Origin: Legionella fallonii LLAP-10
GTDB lineage: Bacteria > Pseudomonadota > Gammaproteobacteria > Legionellales > Legionellaceae
DNA: 64,000 nt
Direction: 5' to 3'
Assembly (NCBI RefSeq): GCF_000953135.1
Contig: NZ_LN614827.1
Location: forward strand, 587,001-651,000
A program made the translations under genes and the position numbers. Below, piece by piece: positions 7,527-16,496 of this stretch; the first letter of the stretch is position 1; each line of letters starts with the position of its first letter. The notes under the pieces were generated by a model. It was not told the DNA's origin, ran no database searches, and was given only the letters and a program-made list of their open reading frames with translations.

Positions 7527-8900
7527 ATGTCTTCAATTATGCAAGATAGTCCTATGCCAAGAAAACCAGTTATCCATGAAAAAGTAGTTGTAGCAAAAAT
7601 TGGAGATAACAATCCAGTGGGTGAGGCTCTTACAAAAAACGATCCTTTGCCACGTTCCCCAATGACTCTGTCTGAACGCGAAGAAATGATCGTAAGGTTA
7701 GATAGCAGCATTAGTGAGCTAATGGATGATGCTGAAAAAACCTATAAAGCAAACTGTTATTATCTTGGAACGACTGACTTTAATCCTGATTACATTACTC
7801 GCTTAAGTACTAATGAATTCTTCTTTTACACTAAAGAACCCCTTACTTTGCAAGAATTTGAAGAATTACAAAATAAAATCGCAGCGAAAGCGGAAACCCT
7901 TTCTCCAGGGGTTCAATTAATTCTTGGGTCTTTTGCTGTAAAAACAAATGATGATAAGGTAATGAATGTGACACCCCATATCACTTGCGGTCAACCACCT
8001 GATTTTCAATTCATTGTTAAAAGTTATACTTCACCTATAGATGTTCGATATAAAATCCCGGATGGATTAGGTAACTTCACAGCACTTCCTGTATTTGATA
8101 ATTTAAAAAAACATGCATCAATACCTCAAATAACGGTTAATGGAGACATCAACGAACTTTCTTTTAATAATATAGTTCGATGTAAGACACCAGGAGGAAC
8201 TCCCTTCATAACAGCAGTGGATGTATGTCTTGATCATGCTTGGGGGATTGCTAAAGATAATTATGATAATCTCATATTGGAGGATTCCTCTTTATTGGGG
8301 CTGCCGACGTCGCACGTGGTTGTGTCCAATAGTATCTCTCTAAACAGAAATCTAGGTATTGAAACTAATATAACGCATGTAGATCCTAAGTATTCATTAG
8401 TAGCGTGCAAAAATGGAATGGAACAGCAAAAGGGGGCTTTGCGGAAGTTAGTTTTTGGCAAAGATTCTTTTAGAATATTTGAAGTAGAGGCTTATTGGAT
8501 AAAGAATAATTATTCTTACAAAACGTCCGATCCTTTGTCTGGCAGAGATCATAAAAAACGGACTGTCGACCTATCCAATGTATCATTTCAAAAACCTGAA
8601 AGTTCGGAAGAGTTTAAAAATTTTAAAAGCAAGTATGGAAATTTAAAAGGTGACCATTTAAAAACCAAAATTTTAGAAGATTTTAGACAGCAAATTGAGG
8701 AAACCACCTCAAAAAAAGAATTAGCTGACTTAAAAACGAAAATAGAGGCTTCATACGAATATGATGTGTTAAAGAAAGCTCAAGGGTGGTTTACAGGAAA
8801 AGTTGGCATAAAAACCTCTTCGGAAAAAGCATTAGCTGATATGTTTAAACAACAAGAGAAATTCCTTTCCAATACAGATCCAAGCCCTTCTATTCCATGA
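7527..8900 (+). CDS. Nitrilase-like (carbon-nitrogen hydrolase-like) protein
   Basis: 457 residues. The central part resembles a Legionella group related to the nitrilase fold: VQLILGSFAVKTNDDKVMNV, then NIVRCKTPGG, then ITAVDVCLDHAWG, then HVVVSNSISLNR. In nitrilases a Glu-Lys-Cys triad cleaves C-N bonds. C234 in VDVCLDH sits where the catalytic Cys would be, and a Glu and Lys can be proposed but not fixed by eye. The C-terminal ~120 residues are charged and helical (KKELADLKTKIEAS). There is no signal peptide and no Shine-Dalgarno sequence. A TATAAT at 7515-7520 lies so close that the mRNA may be leaderless or start at a later Met. Confidence 0.6.
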   Translation: MSSIMQDSPMPRKPVIHEKVVVAKIGDNNPVGEALTKNDPLPRSPMTLSEREEMIVRLDSSISELMDDAEKTYKANCYYLGTTDFNPDYITRLSTNEFFFYTKEPLTLQEFEELQNKIAAKAETLSPGVQLILGSFAVKTNDDKVMNVTPHITCGQPPDFQFIVKSYTSPIDVRYKIPDGLGNFTALPVFDNLKKHASIPQITVNGDINELSFNNIVRCKTPGGTPFITAVDVCLDHAWGIAKDNYDNLILEDSSLLGLPTSHVVVSNSISLNRNLGIETNITHVDPKYSLVACKNGMEQQKGALRKLVFGKDSFRIFEVEAYWIKNNYSYKTSDPLSGRDHKKRTVDLSNVSFQKPESSEEFKNFKSKYGNLKGDHLKTKILEDFRQQIEETTSKKELADLKTKIEASYEYDVLKKAQGWFTGKVGIKTSSEKALADMFKQQEKFLSNTDPSPSIP

Positions 8901-8980
8901 TTTGTTATACTAAGAGTATTGAAAGAATGGGAGTATACTCAAAAGATATTATGGAATATTAAACAATAGGTGGAGGCGAT

Positions 8981-9373
8981 ATGAGACCAGAAATATTAGA
9001 AAAAATTACTGCGAATAAGAATATGACAACAATAAGTTTAGTAGATATGGAAATCGAGGATTATGAAATCAAAGAAATAATAGAAACGATAAAACAAAGG
9101 AAACCTACCCCTACCATCATTGATTTGGATAGGAATAAGATTACGGATGAAGGTGCGGTTACTTTAAGTGAACAACTAAGCGATTTTAATGAAATTACTC
9201 AGCTCAGCATACAGTTCAACAATATAGGCAGAATAGGTGCAATTCATTTATTTCGTCTGAAGAAGGATTTTTCTGAACTCGATATTTTATTTCATGGAAA
9301 CAAAATTAAAAATGTAAGTGAAATGGATGAAATTGAGCACTTGGCGCTTCAAGAAACTCCAAGATTAAGTTGA
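8981..9373 (+). CDS. Small leucine-rich-repeat protein
   Basis: 130 residues with a strong ribosome site (AGGTGGAGG) before the ATG. Three or four ribonuclease-inhibitor-type repeats can be read: TIIDLDRNKITDEGAVTLSE, ITQLSIQFNNIGRIGAIHLF and LDILFHGNKIKNV. Each has the LxxLxLxxNxI pattern. This fold is a protein-binding surface and is usually eukaryotic-like in Legionella. There is no signal peptide. It follows the nitrilase-like gene by 80 bp on the same strand but has its own ribosome site. Its partner is unknown; it may be an effector or a fragment of a longer LRR protein. Confidence 0.7.
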   Translation: MRPEILEKITANKNMTTISLVDMEIEDYEIKEIIETIKQRKPTPTIIDLDRNKITDEGAVTLSEQLSDFNEITQLSIQFNNIGRIGAIHLFRLKKDFSELDILFHGNKIKNVSEMDEIEHLALQETPRLS

Positions 9374-9488
9374 ATATCAATTAATATGAATTAGTTTAGA
9401 GTAGGCGTGGGCAATTTTTCCTCAGCGATGAATTCAACTATATTAAGTCTGATTAGTTCTGATATTAGATAGATTTACTTTTATATTA

Positions 9489-9608
9489 ATGACTAAACTG
9501 AATGCATTAAAGAACTTTTCTAAAGATAACTTATTAGTTATCACAGGTGGAGAGCATTTGCATTCTCTGTATAAACATGAACTATCGGCAAGGATTTGTT
9601 GGGCTTAA
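9489..9608 (+). CDS. Candidate 39-residue peptide with a double-glycine leader
   Basis: The frame reads MTKLNALKNFSKDNLLVITGG and then 18 further residues rich in His, Leu and Tyr, ending in RICWA. The stretch FSKDNLLVITGG fits the double-glycine leader consensus LSxxELxxIxGG position by position. Such leaders are cut after GG by C39-peptidase ABC exporters of bacteriocins and peptide signals. No exporter gene is in the window (the ABC ATPase at 14.3 kb is an importer type). No Shine-Dalgarno sequence is obvious, so expression is doubtful. Confidence 0.35.
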   Translation: MTKLNALKNFSKDNLLVITGGEHLHSLYKHELSARICWA

Positions 9609-9668
9609 AGTAATGATTACTACTAGGGGTTCAGGTAAGCAAATTACCATTTTAGTCGGAGGCATATT

Positions 9669-9713
9669 ATGCGAATAATCAACCCCTTTGTTATGACTTA
9701 TAAAATAGCATAA
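9669..9713 (+). CDS. 14-residue ORF behind a strong ribosome site
   Basis: GGAGG at 9658-9662 is followed after six bases by an ATG and a 14-codon frame (MRIINPFVMTYKIA). It may be a leader peptide, the start of a truncated gene, or chance. It lies 140 bp before the RlpA-like gene. Confidence 0.25.
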   Translation: MRIINPFVMTYKIA

Positions 9714-9852
9714 TTGTCATAAATTTGGAGATGCTGACTATCTATGTTAAAGGATCCAGTATTAGATAGTATTCTCAGTATTCAACGAATATGTCGCCAG
9801 ACTTTAATCAATATGCTATGTTTCCAGGCTCATTTGGTATTTGAGGATAAGC

Positions 9853-10290
9853 ATGAGATTAGCCAGTAAAACTATGCAATATTTTGTCATTACAGGATTG
9901 TTAGTTAGTTTAACCGCCTGTATGAAAACAAAGCCTCTCGGACATGAAATAGCTTCTTATAAAGTTAAGGGTAAAGTATATACACCTGTTAGATCTGCAA
10001 AAGGGTACAAAGCACGAGGACTCGCTTCGTTTTATAGTAAACGCCTCCATCATCATAAGACATCTAATGGAGAGCGATACAATATGTATTCTATGACGGC
10101 TGCACATCCTACGCTTCCATTTAATACCCGACTACGAGTTAAGAATGTAAAAAATGGACGAACAGTGGTGGTTCGTATTAATGATCGTGGCCCCTTTTAT
10201 AGTTCGCGAATTATAGATCTTTCTTATGCGGCTGCAAGTCGCCTGGGAATCACAAGTTCTTCTATGGTAGAAATACAGGCTCTAAATTAG
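9853..10290 (+). CDS. RlpA-like septal lipoprotein (double-psi beta-barrel)
   Basis: 145 residues from the ATG at 9853, which has GAGG six bases upstream; a TTG four codons earlier overlaps that site. A lipoprotein signal ends in the lipobox LTAC, so the mature protein should start at a lipidated Cys in the envelope. The RlpA barrel follows: GLASFYSKRLHHHKTSNGER, MTAAHPTLPFNTRLRVKN, VVVRINDRGPFY and RIIDLSYAAASRLG. RlpA proteins act on peptidoglycan denuded of stem peptides; the His of TAAHPTLP and Asp of NDRGPF are retained. It lacks the C-terminal SPOR domain of E. coli RlpA. It appears to be a single gene. Confidence 0.88.
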   Translation: MRLASKTMQYFVITGLLVSLTACMKTKPLGHEIASYKVKGKVYTPVRSAKGYKARGLASFYSKRLHHHKTSNGERYNMYSMTAAHPTLPFNTRLRVKNVKNGRTVVVRINDRGPFYSSRIIDLSYAAASRLGITSSSMVEIQALN

Positions 10291-10390
10291 AAATATAAAT
10301 TGGAGCATTATTCCGAGTACTTTCATAAAATACCTCAATGAAGAATGCGGATAGACGCTTAATTTCTATCATTGAAGACTATGAAAGCGG

Positions 10391-10607
10391 ATTCAACTCG
10401 TTAATGCAACTTTTGTATATAAAACAATCAGTTCAGTTAAGGTAAAATCCTTTGCTGATTTTGTACAGGAGTTGAGCTATGGGATATAAACGCCTAAGAT
10501 AATCCAAACGCTTGTAACCCATTAATGAACTCCTGTATTAAAACAGTGTGAAGTTTAATCTCTTCTACTGTTTGTTTTATATACAAAAGTTGCATTGATA
10601 AGTTGAA
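10391..10607. repeat. MITE-like element with ~40-bp terminal inverted repeats
   Basis: The left arm begins at 10391 (ATTCAACTCGTTAATGC) and the right arm ends near 10607. The inner 25 bp of both arms (from AATGCAACTTTTGTA to ATATAAAACAA) are perfect inverted copies; the outer ends have a few mismatches. Inside is a second inverted pair, ACAGGAGTT (10466-) and AACTCCTGT (-10546), with smaller pairs such as ATGGG/CCCAT. There is no coding capacity. It could be mobilised in trans or fold into a long RNA hairpin between the two convergent flanking genes. Confidence 0.7.
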
Positions 10608-10620
10608 TTCACCGATCTTG

Positions 10621-10663
10621 TTAGTTTAAATTATAAACTAATGCTCGTTTTTTCAATGGAGCC
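10621..10663 (-). repeat. IS-end-like repeat forming the 3' end of the ankyrin-like gene
   Basis: Read on the minus strand this segment starts GGCTCCATTGAAAAAACGAG and ends in TTTAAACTAA. It matches 14021-14063, read on the plus strand, at 38 of 43 positions; the last 32 bases differ once. It supplies the final 13 codons and the stop of the gene. The opening GGCTCC.TTG resembles the termini of IS6-family elements. Confidence 0.8.
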
Positions 10664-13600
10664 CGATCTTTAGTCCCAGGCCTTTTATGGGATGTATTTT
10701 GTGTGTTCTCTTTTTGTTGCTGAGCTTGATCTTTAAATAAACCATGTTTGAATTTCTTTTCCTTTTTATCTTTTGGTGGGCATAAGGAAGATAACTGCTC
10801 TTTGTTAATCAAATTTTGCTTTGAAAGTTCATTAAAGATGTGCTTTTGATGATGAGCAGCCAAGAATGAGAGAACATTTTTTCCCTCATCTTTTTCCCGT
10901 TTACTGATGATAAAATAGCTTAGCAGGCTCGTTTGTTTTTTGGGGGAAGAATATAAGTGTTCTGAAGTAATCAGCTTTTGATGTAAAAGGTCTTTTATAA
11001 TTTCCCACTGCTGATGTCTTGCTAAAAGCCAGAGCACATTTTTTCCTTGGCTGGGGCCATCAGAAAAAGTAGACGAGAGTTGTTCTGATGTAATCAATTT
11101 TTGCTGCAATAACTCTTTGATAAGACTCCATTGATGGTGACAGGCTAAAGACAATAGCACATTTACATTTTGCTCTGCCCCTTTAGGTGGGAGGCAAGAT
11201 AACTGTTCTGATGTAATCAGCTTTTGATGTAAAAGCTTTTCAATTGTTCTCCATTGGCGATGATAAGCTAAAAAGCACAATACATTTATGCCTTGCTTAT
11301 CACCTTCGTGAAGCATGGATGAAAGGTGTTGCGATGTAATCAGTTTTTGCTGTACTAGCTCTGCTATTATTTCCCATCGACACCTATAAGCTAAAAGCCA
11401 TAGAGCATTGGCTCCTTTGTTTGGACCTTCTTGTGGTGCAAATGATAATTGTTCTGAAGTAATCAGCTTTTGACGAACCAATTCTTCAAATATGCTCCAT
11501 TGACGCGGATGAGCTGCTAAGCACCATGTTATAGGTAGTCCCTTATTTTTTCCCTCTTGGAGAGTAAAGTGTAAGTGTTCTGAGGTGATGCGTTTTTGCT
11601 TTAACAGTTCTGTAATAAATTCCCATTTGAATTGAAGCACTAAAAGCCACAGAACATTTTTTCCCTGAAATTCTCTTTGTTGTGGCACGGGAAGGAGTTG
11701 TTCTGAGGTAATTAGCCTTTGTTCTAAAAGCTTTTTGAACAACCGCCATTGACCATAACGCACTAAAAGCCACGGTATGTTGATGCCTTTATCTTCTCCT
11801 TGTTCTGCTAAGGAGGATAACTGTTCTGCTGTAATTACAAAGTGATTTAAAAAATCATCAAATAGTTGCCATTTTTGATTTGCAGCCAAAAACCACAATA
11901 TATTTTTTCCTTGATTGGGCCCCTCTTGTGGTTTGGAAAGCAGGTGTTCTGCACTAACCAAATTTTTGTTGATCAGTGTTTGGATTATTTCCCATTGACT
12001 ATAATTTGCGAAAATCCAGAGTAGATTCATTCCTTCAATTAAGAAAGAGAGCTGCATTGATGTAATTAAATTTTGCTGTATAAGCTCTTTGATTATTTCC
12101 CATTGATTGCAACAAGCAAAAAGCCATAGCACAGGCATTTTTTTATACTTTCCTTGTTGAGATATTGAATCTAATTGTTCTGAAGTAATGAGCTTAAGAG
12201 ATAGAAGCTTTTTTATTAAGTGCCATTGCTGCATATCAGCTAAAAGTCTTAACGTATTAACTCCTTGATAAACTCCATTTACTGGGGCAATTGTTAACTG
12301 TTTGATAGTAATTGATTGGTTTTGGATTAATAGATCAACTGAGCTCCACATTCCATAATGTACTAAATACCAAAGTAGCGTAGTCGCTTCACCTGCATCC
12401 TCATTATCATACATTTCATCAAGAACATCATTAATAAAGGCAGGATCTTGGAAGTGGTGTGCGTTTTTTAGTTCAAATAAGTAATTTAATATTACATCAG
12501 GATAGGCAGAGATTAATTGATGCAATCGATTGGTATCAGAATAAAAACGCTCCTTTAAACCACGAGCCAAATCATTTTTTTCTATAAAAAATATAAGAGT
12601 TAATAACATATGCTCTAAAATAATACGGGAAAACTCATCACTTAATGGATTTAATAGATGCAAAAGTTGTTCTTTAGCATTAGGATATTCCACTAACAAT
12701 TGCTCCATCACATAACAGTAGTTAATCATCGCTTCAGGCGATAGAGATTCCTTATCAATCTGTTGCATGATTTCTAGAGTGACTAATTCGGGATTACCTT
12801 GGTTTTCACACCAAAGTAGTTCATCACAATAACTGATATAAGCGTTATCATTGATGGGCAGGAGACGTTTTCTTGCTTGATTTAGGTAGCGTTCGCTAAA
12901 ATATTTTATTACTTTGGGGATAAGCGTTGAATTTAGTATCATCAGATCATGGAGTATGAAATCCCCATCGTCTTGTGCGTTGCCTAAATCATAAATGCTG
13001 AGTTCAAATAAGGCAGCATATTTTTGATTCCATTGTTCCTGATAAAAAAAGAGGCGGCTTAGTTTTTCTGATTCAGAAGATTGAATACGAGGATTATTGT
13101 CCAGATCCTTAAGAAGGGCATTATAGAGTGTGTTCCAATCCTCTTTGAGCTTATCAATAAGATTATTAAACACTATTTTCGGAGTAAAACGCTCATTGAG
13201 CGTCTTTTTAAACTCTTCTAAGTCAATTGAATTAATATTTTTTAATGCATAATGAATGAAATTATCTTCTTTTTGTTTTAGTCTATAATCTTTAGCTACA
13301 CTATTATAATAGGCATTTACATAGTGAATCTCGTTTCCTGCTGTATTGCCATATCGTTGTCGAATTTCCGTTATTGCTATTTGTTGAATAAATGTGACTT
13401 TGATTTTATATAAGATTTCGTTGATTCCTGTATGAGCTTTTAAATCATCCTTGGCATCGACTACATTGGTTAATACACCACCAACACAAACGACAATCCC
13501 TTTTTGCAAATTAGAGAGCACATTTTTTTTCCCATCAACAGAAATTTGATTATTCTCTATAAGCAAAAATAATTCTTCGAGCGCTTTTTTCCCCTGGTTA

Positions 13601-13935
13601 AAAAGCACTGCTTCACCAATATCAAAATGTCTGTTCTCAGCAAATAAATTTTCTTTAAATATTGAGATTGCGGAGAGATTATTTCTTTGAGGAAAAATTT
13701 CCTGGATATTATGATTAAAACACCATTCGTCTATCTTCGTTAATAATAGTTCAAATTGAGTTTTAAATAATGGAAAAGCGGAAGACTGTCTAAATTCGAC
13801 TAATTGCGTATTGGTATCTTGTTCAGAAACAGCAACAAAATAGACCGGCGCTTCATTATAAATTGTAGGAAAGTTATTTGGATCTTGGTGTAATGAAAGA
13901 TCGAAGAAATGCTTATTAAAGAGATTGCTATTCAT
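10621..13935 (-). CDS. Large protein with ~13 divergent ankyrin-like repeats, candidate effector
   Basis: 1104 residues. Residues 1 to ~510 form a soluble head without recognised domain. From ~510 to ~1045 about thirteen 41-residue units follow, with consensus GKNVLWLLAxxxQWEIIKEL followed by LxxQKLITSEQLSS. The hydrophobic pattern recalls ankyrin repeats (GxTPLHLAAxxGHxEIVKLL), but the loop is longer and Trp replaces the usual His, so the family is divergent. The tail is basic, with HKRPGTKDRAPLKKR resembling a bipartite nuclear localisation signal. The last 13 residues lie in an insertion-sequence-end-like repeat, so the original C-terminus may have been replaced. There is no signal peptide. 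Function unknown. Confidence 0.75.
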   Translation of the reverse strand: MNSNLFNKHFFDLSLHQDPNNFPTIYNEAPVYFVAVSEQDTNTQLVEFRQSSAFPLFKTQFELLLTKIDEWCFNHNIQEIFPQRNNLSAISIFKENLFAENRHFDIGEAVLFNQGKKALEELFLLIENNQISVDGKKNVLSNLQKGIVVCVGGVLTNVVDAKDDLKAHTGINEILYKIKVTFIQQIAITEIRQRYGNTAGNEIHYVNAYYNSVAKDYRLKQKEDNFIHYALKNINSIDLEEFKKTLNERFTPKIVFNNLIDKLKEDWNTLYNALLKDLDNNPRIQSSESEKLSRLFFYQEQWNQKYAALFELSIYDLGNAQDDGDFILHDLMILNSTLIPKVIKYFSERYLNQARKRLLPINDNAYISYCDELLWCENQGNPELVTLEIMQQIDKESLSPEAMINYCYVMEQLLVEYPNAKEQLLHLLNPLSDEFSRIILEHMLLTLIFFIEKNDLARGLKERFYSDTNRLHQLISAYPDVILNYLFELKNAHHFQDPAFINDVLDEMYDNEDAGEATTLLWYLVHYGMWSSVDLLIQNQSITIKQLTIAPVNGVYQGVNTLRLLADMQQWHLIKKLLSLKLITSEQLDSISQQGKYKKMPVLWLFACCNQWEIIKELIQQNLITSMQLSFLIEGMNLLWIFANYSQWEIIQTLINKNLVSAEHLLSKPQEGPNQGKNILWFLAANQKWQLFDDFLNHFVITAEQLSSLAEQGEDKGINIPWLLVRYGQWRLFKKLLEQRLITSEQLLPVPQQREFQGKNVLWLLVLQFKWEFITELLKQKRITSEHLHFTLQEGKNKGLPITWCLAAHPRQWSIFEELVRQKLITSEQLSFAPQEGPNKGANALWLLAYRCRWEIIAELVQQKLITSQHLSSMLHEGDKQGINVLCFLAYHRQWRTIEKLLHQKLITSEQLSCLPPKGAEQNVNVLLSLACHHQWSLIKELLQQKLITSEQLSSTFSDGPSQGKNVLWLLARHQQWEIIKDLLHQKLITSEHLYSSPKKQTSLLSYFIISKREKDEGKNVLSFLAAHHQKHIFNELSKQNLINKEQLSSLCPPKDKKEKKFKHGLFKDQAQQQKENTQNTSHKRPGTKDRAPLKKRALVYNLN

Positions 13936-14020
13936 AGCCTACCAGGGAATGTTTTTATTTGCGATTAATTGTACTCATTTTCTTCTATTTGTTCAATAAA
14001 AACCACAAGACTTTATACAT

Positions 14021-14063
14021 GGCTTCGCTGCAAAAACGAACATTAGTTTATAATTTAAACTAA
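14021..14063 (+). repeat. Inverted copy of the 43-bp IS-end-like repeat
   Basis: Starts GGCTTCGCTGCAAAAACG and ends TTTAAACTAA. It is the inverted partner of 10621-10663, so the two copies bracket the ankyrin-like gene. It also marks the probable left edge of the transposase remnant that follows. Confidence 0.8.
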
Positions 14064-14069
14064 CCAGAG

Positions 14070-14200
14070 CAAATTAATGGAATTAGCTATCGGGATTTGA
14101 AATCATGCGTATGTTTAAAAAAGGACAGTTTAATATTGGGATATATGGAGCTCGTACTGAGGTGTCTTTTATTAATGAACCATTTGCTTTGTTTCTGTAA
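14070..14200 (+). pseudogene. Remnant of an IS6-like transposase gene
   Basis: One frame reads INGISYRDLKS near 14075-14105, like the N-terminal LSYRDL of IS6-family transposases. A second frame from 14104 reads MRMFKKGQFN... and ends SFINEPFALFL, like the family's C-terminal MxxKGQ...FIxxLFG segment. The ~200 residues between are absent, so this is an internally deleted, dead copy. The right edge may lie near 14290, where TTGTTACAGTG resembles an IS6 terminus. The rest of 13936-14317 holds nothing else I can name. Confidence 0.4.
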
Positions 14201-14317
14201 TTTAACCCAATAATCCATCAATTAGAAACAGATTATCCATGTAAATTTAAATGCTCTTATTGCTAATGCCGCTATTGTCTTGTTACAGTGAATCATCATA
14301 AATATCTAATTTATATC

Positions 14318-16126
14318 ATGGAAAACACTGCAGAAATTAATCAATTATCAGTTGCTTTTCAAAGTGGCCATAAAACTATTTCTGCAATTGATAGGGTTAG
14401 TTTCAATTTATACCCTGGTGAAACTTTAGTTTTATTAGGTGAGTCGGGTTGTGGTAAATCATTAACCTCCCTTGCTATGATGCGTTTGTTGCCTCGAACA
14501 GGGGTTTATGGCGTTGATAGTCAATTGTATGTTAATGGAGTTGATATTTTAAATTTACCCGAACGCATGATGAGGCAGTTACGGGGGCGGCGGCTGGCAA
14601 TGATATTTCAGGAGCCAATGACCTCTTTAAACCCTGTAATGACCATAGGAGAGCAAATCTCTGAAATTCTCATCAGGCATCATGATTTTACTCGTACTGA
14701 ATTAAAAGAAGCACTTTTAAGCTTACTCAATGAAGTGGAAATGCCTCAACCACATATAAAAATCCATCAATATCCTCATCAACTTTCAGGAGGTCAAAAA
14801 CAACGAGTAGTGATTGCTATGGCATTAGCATGCAAACCGGATGTGTTGATTGCTGATGAGCCAACTACCGCTTTGGATGTAACAATTCAAGCACAAATTT
14901 TAGCTTTATTAAAAAAGATTCAGCAAAGCCATAAAATGAGTTTATTGCTGATTACTCACGATTTAGGGGTAGCTCGAGAAATGGCGGACCGAGTGTGTGT
15001 TATGTATGCTGGGCAAGTAGTAGAGCAAGCATCAGCACAGGATTTTTTTTCTCAGGTTGGTCATCCTTACGTACAACAATTACTCGCTTCACTTCCTTCT
15101 TTTGCTAAACGAGAAGAAAAATTATCAGTGATCACTGGCTCTGTACCTGTTTTAGATGCTTTGCCTTCAGGCTGCCGTTTTCATACACGATGCATTTACG
15201 TATTTGAGCGATGTAAACAAGAGGAACCGCAATTACAAGTAATCAATAATCGTTTGCTACGTTGTCATTTATATCCTGATTTAAATCAGTTACCGCCATT
15301 GGAAAAAAATAAGCTGGTTTGGAATGTAACCAATGAACAGACGGAAACTATATTAAACGTTAAGGATTTATCAGTTCATTTTGAGCAAAAAAAGGGGATT
15401 TTTAGTCGCCATAAAGTTATTTTTAAGGCAGTTGATGGTTTGTCTTTTCATTTACAAAAAGGTAAAACTTTAGCTTTAGTAGGAGAGTCGGGCTGCGGAA
15501 AAACAAGTACAAGCCGAGCCTTGTTACGTTTATTACCGGTGGCTGGAGGAGAAATCAGATACAAAGAGCAAAATATTCTTTCTCTTAAAGGTCGAGCATT
15601 GAGGCGATATAGAAAACAAGTACAAATTATTTTTCAAGATCCCTTTTCCTCTATGAATCCTCGAATGACTGTTAGCGAAATTATTGCTGAAGGCATGTAT
15701 GCCCAAGGAGTGAAACATTCACTAATCAACACAAAGTTAAAGAAACTGATTAATCAAGTTAATTTACCCAGCACTAGTTTAGAGCGCTACCCCCATCAGT
15801 TTTCAGGCGGCCAACGACAGCGGATTTGTATTGCTAGAGCCTTAGCAACAGAGCCGGATATTTTAATTTGCGATGAGCCAACAAGTGCTTTAGATGTTTC
15901 TGTACAGGCACAAATTCTTAATTTATTAAAAGAATTACAACAAGAAACGGGAATTTCTTATCTTTTTATTACTCATAATATGGGGGTTGTATCTTATATT
16001 GCTGATGACGTATTGGTGATGAAAGATGGGGTAGCAGTAGAATTTGGGAGCTGTCATCGTATCCTTAAACATCCCGAACATCCATACACTCGCCAATTAT
16101 TAAGTGCAGTATTAGATCTTAGCTAA
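14318..16126 (+). CDS. Peptide ABC transporter, fused double ATP-binding subunit (DppD-DppF/YejF type)
   Basis: 602 residues from the ATG at 14318; a GTG ten codons earlier is an alternative and neither has a clear ribosome site. There are two complete ATPase domains. The first has Walker A GESGCGKS, signature LSGGQKQR and Walker B VLIADEP. The second has GESGCGKT, FSGGQRQR and ILICDEP. The linker carries the oligopeptide-family Cys motif (GCRFHTRCIYVFERC). In this family the ATPase powers uptake of peptides through a two-subunit permease with a periplasmic binding protein; no permease or binding-protein gene is adjacent, so partners must be elsewhere. The function fits a bacterium that feeds on amino acids and peptides. 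Confidence 0.9.
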   Translation: MENTAEINQLSVAFQSGHKTISAIDRVSFNLYPGETLVLLGESGCGKSLTSLAMMRLLPRTGVYGVDSQLYVNGVDILNLPERMMRQLRGRRLAMIFQEPMTSLNPVMTIGEQISEILIRHHDFTRTELKEALLSLLNEVEMPQPHIKIHQYPHQLSGGQKQRVVIAMALACKPDVLIADEPTTALDVTIQAQILALLKKIQQSHKMSLLLITHDLGVAREMADRVCVMYAGQVVEQASAQDFFSQVGHPYVQQLLASLPSFAKREEKLSVITGSVPVLDALPSGCRFHTRCIYVFERCKQEEPQLQVINNRLLRCHLYPDLNQLPPLEKNKLVWNVTNEQTETILNVKDLSVHFEQKKGIFSRHKVIFKAVDGLSFHLQKGKTLALVGESGCGKTSTSRALLRLLPVAGGEIRYKEQNILSLKGRALRRYRKQVQIIFQDPFSSMNPRMTVSEIIAEGMYAQGVKHSLINTKLKKLINQVNLPSTSLERYPHQFSGGQRQRICIARALATEPDILICDEPTSALDVSVQAQILNLLKELQQETGISYLFITHNMGVVSYIADDVLVMKDGVAVEFGSCHRILKHPEHPYTRQLLSAVLDLS

Positions 16127-16209
16127 TTCTTCATACGGTCTGTAGTATTCCTGTGTTACTATTCGAAGCAATTATTAGACTTTGTGCTTAGCCTGTGTCC
16201 TTTACATAA

Positions 16210-16310
16210 TAGACTTCTGTGGAAACTCTATTACAGAGGAGAGTTGCTTCGTCGATGCGTGTATGCTCCTCGCACTTCTCTCTCTGTAGCGAGTTTCCGG
16301 AGGAAGTCTA
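16210..16310. repeat. Palindromic intergenic repeat
   Basis: Left arm TAGACTTCTGTGGAAACTC (16210-16228) and right arm GAGTTTCCGGAGGAAGTCTA (16291-16310) are imperfect inverted copies about 60 bases apart. There is no T-run and no coding content. The rest of 16127-16496 shows no gene. Confidence 0.65.
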
Positions 16311-16496
16311 ATTGTGATTAGGTAATCTATCTTTGGGTAATGTTTGTCGGTTGCATTCTGCTCACCATGAATAGATGACACTAAAGCTAATTTGTGGGTT
16401 ATACAAAAGAGAATACGATATTTACAAGGCATACCGTTTACTAAACTGTTTAACAAGCAGGGTATAACGACGTATGTCCTTAGGAGAAGTAGCTAC

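Noticed and set aside
16392-16496. Upstream start for the SecA-like protein
   Set aside because: The first 35 codons have no ribosome site and unlike composition; TAGGAG precedes the ATG at 16497.
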